Origin: Candidatus Sericytochromatia bacterium
GTDB lineage: Bacteria > Cyanobacteriota > Sericytochromatia > UBA7694 > JACMQJ01
Reading direction: 5' to 3'
Length of the DNA stretch: 5,691 bases
Assembly (NCBI GenBank): GCA_014377055.1
Contig: JACMQJ010000433.1
Coordinates: 1-5,691 of the forward strand
Below the pieces are notes generated by a model. That model was not told the origin of the DNA, did not search any database, and saw only the letters and a program-made list of their open reading frames with translations. A program made the position numbers and the translations under genes. Each line of letters begins with the position of its first letter. Within the stretch, counting starts at the first letter, position 1. This document shows positions 1 to 5,691 of the stretch, one piece after another.

Positions 1-541
1 ACTCTAGTTTTATTTTATCAGGAAAAAAATTTATATCTATTTTTGATTCAATAATTTGTTTAAAATCATAGCCAATACTTTGATGAGTTCTAGGAAAATG
101 TTCAAACTCATGAAAATTATCTGTAACACACTCTAATGGAGTTTCTGCACGTCTATGAAAAATAGTGATATTTTTAAAATTAGGTATATCAAATTCGGGA
201 AATTTTGCTTGAGAGCCACTTTTGACAAGCCAAATATAATCGTTATATTCTCTAATATCAAAATAGTTTGTTTCAATTTTCATGTTAGGATTACATGGAC
301 TTTTACCATTTCCTTTTTTATCAAAAGACCAACCATGGTATGTACATACCAAATTGTTATCTTTAATATCTCCATGAGATAAATTCATTCCTCTGTGTGG
401 ACAACGTGATATTATCGCTCCAACATGGTTATCTTTATCTCTAAAAAGGGTTATTTTTTTACTAGCAATTTCTATTTCTATAGGCTTATTTTTTAATTTA
501 TTGCTTTTAAGTACAGGTTGCCAATGATCTAATATTTTCAT
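1..541 (-). CDS. Rieske [2Fe-2S] aromatic-ring-hydroxylating-type oxygenase, alpha subunit (3' end cut by window edge)
   Basis: The first 180 residues of a Rieske non-haem iron oxygenase are visible; the frame stays open to the left edge, so the C-terminal half is missing. The N-terminal Rieske domain (about residues 5-110) carries the cluster ligands C47-P-H49 and C66-T-Y-H69 with 16 residues between H49 and C66, the family spacing C-x-H-x(15-17)-C-x2-H. The catalytic domain then begins, with D141-N-F-H-E145-F-E-H148-F-P-R-T-H153. H148 and H153 match the two iron-binding histidines, and E145 sits where most members have the bridging aspartate. The third iron ligand, a late carboxylate, lies outside the window. 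The start at 541 fits because the Rieske domain follows at once (HWQPV...) and AAGGA lies just upstream, though only 3 nt from the ATG. Such enzymes are cytoplasmic and hydroxylate, demethylate or cleave organic substrates using electrons from a reductase. Neither the substrate nor the reductase can be read here. It is the last visible gene of the same-strand series. Confidence 0.93.
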   Translation of the reverse strand, partial: MKILDHWQPVLKSNKLKNKPIEIEIASKKITLFRDKDNHVGAIISRCPHRGMNLSHGDIKDNNLVCTYHGWSFDKKGNGKSPCNPNMKIETNYFDIREYNDYIWLVKSGSQAKFPEFDIPNFKNITIFHRRAETPLECVTDNFHEFEHFPRTHQSIGYDFKQIIESKIDINFFPDKIKLE

Positions 542-634
542 AGTTCCTTGGATATTTACTGTAAAGATGCACTAAAATGCTTCTACCAGAAAATAGATAC
601 ATAATATAGACACATAACATTTAAAAATCTGAGT

Positions 635-657
635 TAATCCTCTAATCCATTAAATCC
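635..657 (-). repeat. three short GGATT-type direct repeats downstream of the 125-residue gene
   Basis: On the minus strand the motif GGATT(T/A) occurs three times in succession, at 657-652, 648-643 and 640-635, with steps of 9 and 8 bases. A related GATTAC lies just before them at 663-658. They start right after the stop codon of the unknown small gene and sit upstream of the Rieske gene. Closely spaced direct repeats could be a binding site for a regulator (SARP-type proteins bind direct repeats) or simply chance in an AT-rich spacer. No function is assigned. Confidence 0.3.
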
Positions 658-678
658 GTAATCTTTATTTGATTACAG
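656..678 (-). terminator. small hairpin spanning the stop codon of the 125-residue gene (possible weak terminator or 3' stabilising stem)
   Basis: In the minus-strand transcript CTGUAAUC (678-671) can pair with GAUUACGG (663-656), giving eight pairs including one G-U, around the 7-nt loop AAAUAAA that contains the UAA stop codon. No U-run follows (AUUUAAUGG), so it is not a classical Rho-independent terminator. It may mark the 3' end of the small gene's message or partly separate it from the oxygenase gene. Confidence 0.3.
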
Positions 679-1042
679 GTTTTAGTAAGCTATCAATTTT
701 GCGAGAATTACTTGTTGGCTGAAATGCAAACATAGTAGTATATCCAAGAGGTCCTGTTTCAGCTAATTTTAGATCAAGCTTAGGAATAATATCAGCACCA
801 TGTGTTGATATTAGATCCATTAATTTTGAGATAACTGTTCTAATAGGATCTTTTATTGTAAAAAGAAATACTTCTGTATCTTCATCACTAAGAGATTTTT
901 TTAGGGATTTTCCTGTGACTTTACGTCTTGCTCCTGATTCATCTTCATCGTAATCAGCAGGCTTTTTTGATGACGGTAGAGAATAATCGGCATAACTATA
1001 ACCACCACCGCCAAGCTTTACACTACTAGCAGCATTCGTCAT
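665..1042 (-). CDS. hypothetical protein, 125 residues, low-complexity N-terminus and small alpha/beta C-terminal part
   Basis: I do not recognise this protein. The start is well supported: AAAGGAG (1059-1053) lies 10 nt upstream of the ATG, the strongest Shine-Dalgarno sequence in the window. Residues 1-52 are polar and probably disordered: a GGGG run at 11-14, a tyrosine-rich stretch (YSYADY), an acidic patch (DYDEDES) and a basic patch (ARRKVTGKSLKK). Residues 55-125 look folded, with strand-like VFLFTI, an amphipathic helix (about 66-82), strand-like KLDLKLAE and YTTMFAF, then a short basic tail ending in K125. No signal peptide, membrane segment, cysteine or HTH is evident, so a soluble cytoplasmic protein is likely. 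It lies 110 bp downstream of the large STAND/BTAD regulator and 123 bp upstream of the oxygenase gene, same strand, and is therefore a candidate target or partner of either. The 110-bp leader allows its own promoter. The good ribosome site and ordinary composition favour a real gene; the function is unknown. Confidence 0.78.
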   Translation of the reverse strand: MTNAASSVKLGGGGYSYADYSLPSSKKPADYDEDESGARRKVTGKSLKKSLSDEDTEVFLFTIKDPIRTVISKLMDLISTHGADIIPKLDLKLAETGPLGYTTMFAFQPTSNSRKIDSLLKPVIK

Positions 1043-1094
1043 TAGTTAAAATCTCCTTTAAGTTATATTGAAAAGAAATCAGGCTAAAAAAGCT

Positions 1095-1131
1095 CAGATA
1101 AATATATTCTATCATATCAAATCATTATCTG
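1095..1131. promoter_or_regulatory. candidate operator/promoter region upstream of the 125-residue gene
   Basis: The 110-bp gap upstream of the small gene contains a perfect 7-bp inverted repeat, CAGATAA (1095-1101) and TTATCTG (1125-1131), with arm centres 30 bp apart, about three helical turns. Between the arms, on the minus strand, lies TATGAT (1116-1111), a possible -10 box. A poor -35 match, TTATCA (1141-1136), stands 19 bp upstream of it. A short TGAT run with 5-bp steps also falls here. Seven-base matches arise by chance in AT-rich DNA, so this is a tentative site, not a demonstrated one. Confidence 0.22.
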
Positions 1132-1152
1132 CTTGTGATAATTAAACTAACT

Positions 1153-4100
1153 TTAGACAAGTTTTTGATATAGCATATAAGATTCATTATTTGGCTCAAC
1201 ACCTAACTCAGATTTAAGCATATTTTTCATTATTTTATAGTGCTTTAAGCCATCATCTTTTCTATCAAGTGCAATTAATGCTTTTATTTTGCGTTGAAAA
1301 GCTTTTTCATTACAAATATCAATAGAAATCTCTTTTTCTGAAAGAGTTATTATTTCATGGTATTCAGCTTTTTTGTAATAAATATTAAATATTTGTTCAA
1401 AAGCAGACTCAACTTTTCTTCGATAAACTTGTCTTTCTATTTGACTCCAATATTCAGAATTAAAATCATTTAAAAAATCACCTTTATACAAATCAACAAT
1501 TTTTCGTAAAACAACCAACTTTTTATCTTCTGTATCAATTTCAGACAATTCTTTTAATAAATAATTAAATTCTTCTGTATCTAGTGAATAACTTGTACCA
1601 AAATTAAATAAATACTTGCCCTCATTAAATATGATATATTTAGAGACGCTATTTTTATTTAAATCAGGCTCAATAGCTTTTCTAAGGCGTGAAAGAATAA
1701 CGTTTATTGCAGTTCGAGTTATATCCATATCAGGGTACAAAAGATTAGCTAATTGTTCTTTGGTTACACCTTTTGGATTATGCAAAAGATAAGCTAGTGT
1801 TAGCTTAGTTTTAAAACCAGTCCAATCTTTATTACTAATAATTTGTCCATCAATATAAGTTGTAAACTCACCAAAACATTGAAATCTAATTTGTGAAGGT
1901 TTGGTAATATTAACTTCAACGCTTTTGACTTCTAATTTTTTCTTTAAAAATTTAGGCAAGTATTTTTGTTGAGTCAGAAAAAAATAATAGTTATTTTCTT
2001 TAATCAAATTGTATGTTTGATTAGAATATTTTTCTGAAAGGTTCTTGTCTGTATTTTCATAAATAATAGCCAAGTATAAATATATATGATTTAAATAATA
2101 TTTATACTGTAATTTTTCAACTTTTGGTAATAAATATACTTCAAGATCATGTTTAACTATTTGTGATTTACCTAAATCTAGGAATATTGCTGACTTTTGC
2201 ATTAAAAGCTCAATCACACCTTGATTATCAAGGGGCAAGTCACGCCTTCTAATTGCTTCTTCAATCAAATCCTGAGCTTTATTTAATTTGCCTTGTAACC
2301 TTGCAAGCTCCGAAAGACCACTAAGAGCATAAGCTTGAACTTGACGATCTCCTAACTCTAACCCAATTGAAAGACAAATATTAAAATAATCTTCTGATTT
2401 AGATGGATCTCCGATATTCGTAGAAATCATACCAAGAGTCCAATAAGCATAAGACATATCACGCTTATACTGTAATTTTTGTGAAATATTTAAAGCTTTT
2501 TCAGCAAATTTATGAGCTTCATTAAAATCACCAGAATAGTTATAAATAATAGCTATATTATTATATGTCATGATATAGGGATATTTTCCAACTGATTCAG
2601 CCTGTTTTATAGAACGTTCATAAGTATCTCTTGAATGTTCAAAGCTTCCAAGCATTGAATAAGCAAAACCTAGATTGTGTAAGACCTTGGCTTGACCAAT
2701 AGAATCATTAACATTTTCATAATACTTAAGAGATATTTCAAAATATTTAAGAGATTCAGCGATTCTCTCACTAAATAGATAAGTTATTCCTTTGGTGTTG
2801 TAGGCAAATGCTAGTCCATGCTGATCATTTTGATCAAATATTTTTAAAGCCTCATCAATCAGATCTTTATCTCCTACCTCACCTTTACTAGCTTTTATAA
2901 TACTTTGATAAACATAAGAAAGAGCTAATGTTGAATCATCTTTTTGACATTTTGCATCATGCTCGGCTTTGTGATAATGTTCAAGAGCTTGGGTATAATT
3001 ACCCCAAAGCCTTTTTATTTCACCAAAATATATTTGTAATTTGGGTGCTGATTCTATAAACTCATCAGGAAATTTTAATAAAAACTTATTTAATGTATCA
3101 AGACGATTACTATAGATTAAATCTTGAGCTATTTTTATTAATATTTCTTCTGCTTTTTCATAATCTATACTAAGAAAAAAATATTCAAGAGCATTTTCCA
3201 ATTGTTCTTTTTTTTGATAGTAAAGAGCTACTTTATTATATAAATCCTGTACTTCAAAAAATAATTTAGTTTCTTTGGCTCTTTCTCGTAAAAAATCTCT
3301 AAAAATAGGGTTATATTTAAATTCCTCATTATCTTTTTCTAGCAAATTTATTTTTTTGAGATATTCAAGATTATCTTGTATATTTTCTAATCCTACTTCA
3401 AGGCATAAAATATTATTTATTTTTGGTAACAATGATGTTATAAGTAAAAAGTCTTTTATTTTATCATCTTGAAGCTCAAAAATTTCTGAAGCAAGATAAT
3501 CAAAAATAGGTTGATTCTTATCGGTCAGATTAGCTATATGTTCCTTGAGCATTGAGTTTGATAAATATACTTGTGTTAATAAAACTACAATACCTATCCA
3601 ACCTTCTGTATGTTCATATATTTTATTTAGATCATCATCATTAATTTTTTCATTTAGTTGTTGAGATAATATTTGCTCTAATTCTTCTTTTGAGAGCTTA
3701 AGATTACTAGTATTAATTTCTTCTACTTGTTGGCGTAATCTAAGTTGAGGTAATTTTTTTATATTTGGCATATATCTACTAATCAAAATTAATTGAATAT
3801 TTTCAGGTAAATACTCAATTAAATACTCAACCGCTTTGCTAATAGGCTCTGAATCTCTTAGATATTGATAATCGTCAATAACAATAATAAACTTTTCACT
3901 AACTTGTATTGATAAATCTTCTATTAACAAACCAATAATATTATGTAATGAATCTATTGGATTTATTGCCGAAACTATTAATTCAAGAGTATTGTCGCTT
4001 AAGCTTGGTAAAGATATTTTTAAACCTTTAATTAAGTGATTCATAAAGACAACAAGGTCAGTGTCACTTTCATTTAAGCTATACCAAAGATAAGGTATAT

Positions 4101-4284
4101 TTGAACTTTGTATATAATCAGATACAATACTACTTTTACCATATCCAGCATTACCAACAACTAATGTAACTTTTTTATTTTCATTTAAACCATTTTCTAG
4201 TTTTTTAGATAAGTTTTCTCTTCTAAGATAACCTATAGGCAATTTAGGTAATCTAAATTTACTTTTAATTAAAGGTATTAACAT
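1153..4284 (-). CDS. MalT-like STAND ATPase transcriptional regulator with TPR repeats and C-terminal winged-helix/BTAD (SARP-type) module
   Basis: A complete 1043-residue regulator. The N-terminus (LIKSKFRLPKLPIGYLRR) matches the opening of MalT/LuxR-type STAND ATPases. Walker A is G44-NAGYG-K50-SS, Walker B is IIVIDD ending at D137-D138, a sensor-like LISR ends at R170, and the family's TEGW motif is at 226-229. A helical winged-helix-like linker follows (about 255-340). From about 345 to 770 there are helical TPR-type repeats, clearest at 491-682 with units such as AYNTKGITYLF, HNLGFAYSMLG and YNNIAIIYNYSG. Residues 798-895 form an OmpR/PhoB-like winged helix with TRTAINVILSRLRKAI (856-871) as the likely recognition-helix region. 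Residues 900-1043 form a bacterial transcriptional activation domain ending with ELGVEP and YQKL. From the family, the expected model is that ligand or partner binding to the TPR part, with ATP, drives oligomerisation and promoter activation. No receiver domain is present. The start at 4284 is supported by the family's N-terminus and not by its weak ribosome site (only AGAG or A-rich sequence upstream). The likely targets are the two genes downstream, which is inference. Confidence 0.95.
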   Translation of the reverse strand: MLIPLIKSKFRLPKLPIGYLRRENLSKKLENGLNENKKVTLVVGNAGYGKSSIVSDYIQSSNIPYLWYSLNESDTDLVVFMNHLIKGLKISLPSLSDNTLELIVSAINPIDSLHNIIGLLIEDLSIQVSEKFIIVIDDYQYLRDSEPISKAVEYLIEYLPENIQLILISRYMPNIKKLPQLRLRQQVEEINTSNLKLSKEELEQILSQQLNEKINDDDLNKIYEHTEGWIGIVVLLTQVYLSNSMLKEHIANLTDKNQPIFDYLASEIFELQDDKIKDFLLITSLLPKINNILCLEVGLENIQDNLEYLKKINLLEKDNEEFKYNPIFRDFLRERAKETKLFFEVQDLYNKVALYYQKKEQLENALEYFFLSIDYEKAEEILIKIAQDLIYSNRLDTLNKFLLKFPDEFIESAPKLQIYFGEIKRLWGNYTQALEHYHKAEHDAKCQKDDSTLALSYVYQSIIKASKGEVGDKDLIDEALKIFDQNDQHGLAFAYNTKGITYLFSERIAESLKYFEISLKYYENVNDSIGQAKVLHNLGFAYSMLGSFEHSRDTYERSIKQAESVGKYPYIMTYNNIAIIYNYSGDFNEAHKFAEKALNISQKLQYKRDMSYAYWTLGMISTNIGDPSKSEDYFNICLSIGLELGDRQVQAYALSGLSELARLQGKLNKAQDLIEEAIRRRDLPLDNQGVIELLMQKSAIFLDLGKSQIVKHDLEVYLLPKVEKLQYKYYLNHIYLYLAIIYENTDKNLSEKYSNQTYNLIKENNYYFFLTQQKYLPKFLKKKLEVKSVEVNITKPSQIRFQCFGEFTTYIDGQIISNKDWTGFKTKLTLAYLLHNPKGVTKEQLANLLYPDMDITRTAINVILSRLRKAIEPDLNKNSVSKYIIFNEGKYLFNFGTSYSLDTEEFNYLLKELSEIDTEDKKLVVLRKIVDLYKGDFLNDFNSEYWSQIERQVYRRKVESAFEQIFNIYYKKAEYHEIITLSEKEISIDICNEKAFQRKIKALIALDRKDDGLKHYKIMKNMLKSELGVEPNNESYMLYQKLV

Positions 4285-4323
4285 AATCTTTTTTATTTCT
4301 CTGTTTTAAACTTAACTCAAATA

Positions 4324-4351
4324 CATATACTCTAAACATTTTATAAATGAA
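4324..4351 (-). promoter_or_regulatory. weak candidate promoter for the STAND/BTAD regulator
   Basis: On the minus strand TTCATT (4351-4346) and TATATG (4329-4324), 16 bp apart, are the best sigma-70-like pair I found between the inverted-repeat element and the regulator's start codon. They would give a leader of about 35 nt. Both hexamers match the consensus poorly, and AT-rich spacers produce such pairs easily. Confidence 0.2.
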
Positions 4352-4471
4352 GATATTTTAACCATAGATGACACAGATAAACACAAATGAAGAGAATACT
4401 TTTTTAATATTTACTTTTATTCGCTTCTTTATTTGTCTTAATTTGCGTCATTCGTGGCTAAATCTTTCTTT
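4345..4471. repeat. long imperfect inverted repeat with 10-base internal periodicity
   Basis: The left arm (4345-4398) is an imperfect reverse complement of the right arm (4418-4471), around a 19-nt centre. Over the core (4357-4398 against 4462-4418), 33 of 42 positions match with one 3-nt insertion in the right arm. The outer ten bases match 8 of 10 across another 3-nt offset. Each arm is itself built from a roughly 10-base unit: the left reads ACCATAGATG, ACACAGATAA, ACACAAATGA, AGAGAATA; the right, on the minus strand, reads GCCACGAATG, ACGCAAATTA, AGACAAATAA. The element fills much of the gap between the kinase stop and the regulator start. A T-rich run (4464-4476) follows the right arm on the plus strand only, so it is not placed as a terminator for the minus-strand genes. 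I recall ACCACAGAT/CACGAAT-type intergenic repeats from varied bacterial genomes, but cannot name a family. Confidence 0.78.
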
Positions 4472-4488
4472 TTTTTAAAAGTAAATAT
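4407..4488. repeat. perfect 13-bp inverted repeat enclosing the right arm of the longer element
   Basis: ATATTTACTTTTA at 4407-4419 is the exact reverse complement of TAAAAGTAAATAT at 4476-4488, with 56 bases between them. The enclosed segment is almost exactly the right arm of the larger inverted repeat. In an RNA the 13-bp stem and the long arm-to-arm stem would cross, so they would compete or form a pseudoknot. Alternatively the 13-mers could be terminal repeats of a small inserted segment. No clear target-site duplication is visible, and no function is assigned. Confidence 0.7.
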
Positions 4489-4508
4489 ATCATACATTTA
4501 TAGTATAT

Positions 4509-5691
4509 CTACGCAGAAGGAATACGAAAAGTAAAAATCGTACAACCTGGTTGGCTTTCAACATGAATATTACCTTTATGAGCTTCAACAATTTGTTTAA
4601 CAATAGTTAAGCCAAGACCACTACCACCAACAATTCGGGATCTTTCTTTATTGACACGATAAAATTTATCAAAAATGTGTGGTAGATCTTCTTGAGGTAT
4701 ACCAATACCTGTATCAGAAACTTTAAATTCATAAGCTGAATCAAGTTTATTAACAAAGATAGATACTTGTCCTGGAGATGGCGTAAACTTAACGCCATTA
4801 GTAACCAGATTAACAATTATTTGTCTTAACTTTCGGCGATCTGCCTTAATAACCATTGATTCTCTAAAACTAGGATAATTTAATTTTATATCTCTGGATT
4901 TAGCCAATGGTTGTATTGTCGTTAATGACTCCATTATTAATGAATTTATTTCAAAACTGGAAATATTTATAGAGTTTTTATCTGCTTCAAGCTTGGCAAT
5001 ATCGAGCAAATCATTAACTAATTGATGCAACCTATCCACTTCTAATTCAAGATCATTAAGAAATTCATTTAATAATTTGGGTTCATCTTTAGCACCACTC
5101 ATCAATGATTCAAGTAATACTTTAATTGAAGTTACAGGAGTTCTAAGCTCATGTGAAGCATTACTGATAAAGTCTGTTCGTAAATCTTCAATCTCTGTCT
5201 CGGCTGTAATATCATGATAAATAATTACATGACCTATTTGATTACGCTTTTTGTCATATAATGGTGAAGAATATCTTTTTAGGACTTGCTTTGGTGTTTT
5301 TAGTTCTAAAATATCTGATCTTGGTACAGTTGGAGCTTCGATTAAAGCTCTTTGAATTTTTTTAAATAATTCTGGTTGCATACATCTTTCAAAAAACAAA
5401 CTATCATCAGGATTTAATAGTAGTCGACCTGTACCTTTTGGATTAGCTGGCATCAACATTTGAGCTAAGGCAGGATTAATTAAGACAACCTCAAGATCCA
5501 TTGAATAAATAATCAAACCTTCGCTAATACTATTGGTAACAGCTTGAAGTTCTATTCTAGTTGTATCATTTTTGGTCAGCTTAAAGTTTTCCTCTGTATA
5601 AGAAGAATTATCAGACTCAATTATTTCGTTAGAGCTAACCAAATCACTATTTTCTTTAAGCTCATCTATCGAAGAGTCTTTTTTAGAAAGC
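4509..5691 (-). CDS. PAS-domain sensor histidine kinase (HisKA-HATPase), 5' end cut by window edge
   Basis: There are 393 in-frame residues before the TAG stop, and the frame stays open to the right edge, so the true start lies outside. A TTG at 5642 could be taken as a start, but open polar sequence (LSKKDSSIDELKENSD) precedes it. Numbering visible residues from codon 5690-5688, a polar linker (1-45) leads to a PAS domain (about 46-162: SISEGLIIYSMDLEVVLINPA to VIIYHDIT). The HisKA helices (about 165-235) carry the H-box SHELRTP with phospho-acceptor H180 (codon 5153-5151). The HATPase domain (about 280-393) has an N-box (NLVTNGVKFTP), G1 (DTGIGIP), F-box (IFDKFYRV) and G2 (GGSGLGL), all intact, so an active kinase is expected. 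The layout is that of PhoR/ResE-like kinases. Any membrane or HAMP segments would lie upstream, unseen. The visible part is cytoplasmic. No partner response regulator is in the window, and it may lie upstream. The regulator gene follows after 224 bp. Confidence 0.95.
   Translation of the reverse strand, partial: LSKKDSSIDELKENSDLVSSNEIIESDNSSYTEENFKLTKNDTTRIELQAVTNSISEGLIIYSMDLEVVLINPALAQMLMPANPKGTGRLLLNPDDSLFFERCMQPELFKKIQRALIEAPTVPRSDILELKTPKQVLKRYSSPLYDKKRNQIGHVIIYHDITAETEIEDLRTDFISNASHELRTPVTSIKVLLESLMSGAKDEPKLLNEFLNDLELEVDRLHQLVNDLLDIAKLEADKNSINISSFEINSLIMESLTTIQPLAKSRDIKLNYPSFRESMVIKADRRKLRQIIVNLVTNGVKFTPSPGQVSIFVNKLDSAYEFKVSDTGIGIPQEDLPHIFDKFYRVNKERSRIVGGSGLGLTIVKQIVEAHKGNIHVESQPGCTIFTFRIPSA

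Noticed and set aside
155..382. Plus-strand open frame of 75 codons.
   Set aside because: It lies wholly inside the Rieske oxygenase gene on the other strand, whose ligand motifs are intact. Its translation has no recognisable domain and is a shadow frame.
565..584. Short imperfect palindrome (AGA-T-GCA, 6-nt loop, TGC-T-TCT) upstream of the Rieske gene.
   Set aside because: It has only six paired positions with a mismatch and no U-run, and is too weak to call an operator or terminator without conservation data.
1083..1095. GGCT/AGCT-like stem with a T-run in the leader of the small gene, as an attenuator.
   Set aside because: The arms do not pair fully and are only four bases long, so no stable hairpin is supported.
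3275..3472. Plus-strand open frame of 65 codons.
   Set aside because: It is antisense to the linker/TPR part of the large regulator, which is continuous and in frame. The peptide is low-complexity, with no domain.
4356..4476. Inverted repeat plus T-run as a Rho-independent terminator for the kinase gene.
   Set aside because: The T-run (4464-4476) follows the stem only on the plus strand, while the genes are read from the minus strand, where the stem is followed by AAAATATC. The stem is also AT-rich and imperfect.
4607..4816. Minus-strand open frame of 69 codons in another frame.
   Set aside because: It overlaps the kinase's HATPase domain, which carries all its motifs in the accepted frame.
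5640..5642. TTG as the start codon of the histidine kinase.
   Set aside because: The frame continues open upstream to the window edge through polar sequence like that after it, so the kinase is more simply read as cut by the edge.

Overview
The window is AT-rich (roughly 30% G+C by eye) and bacterial. All four genes lie on the minus strand. In order of transcription (right to left) they are: a sensor histidine kinase whose N-terminus is cut by the right edge (4509-5691), a 1043-residue MalT-like STAND ATPase with TPR repeats and a C-terminal SARP-type DNA-binding/BTAD module (1153-4284), a 125-residue protein I do not recognise (665-1042), and a Rieske-type non-haem iron oxygenase whose C-terminus is cut by the left edge (1-541). 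I cannot assign a species. Low G+C together with a BTAD regulator and a Rieske oxygenase suggests a free-living bacterium outside the high-G+C Actinobacteria, but this is inference.

Genes are separated by 224, 110 and 123 bp, so they share a direction but are not tightly packed. Each gap is large enough for its own promoter. The 224-bp gap between the kinase and the regulator is the most structured non-coding stretch. It holds a long imperfect inverted repeat whose arms are built from a motif recurring every ten bases, plus a perfect 13-bp inverted repeat that encloses one of those arms. The 123-bp gap holds a small hairpin around the stop codon of the unknown gene and three short GGATT-type direct repeats. 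No stretch over 300 bp lacks a gene.

The arrangement suggests a signalling and regulatory locus: a kinase that senses through a PAS domain, a very large ATP-dependent activator, and two candidate outputs downstream (the small protein and the oxygenase). No response regulator with a receiver domain is visible, and the large regulator has none, so a direct phosphorelay between the two signalling proteins cannot be claimed. No tRNA, rRNA, CRISPR array, transposase or known mobile element was seen.
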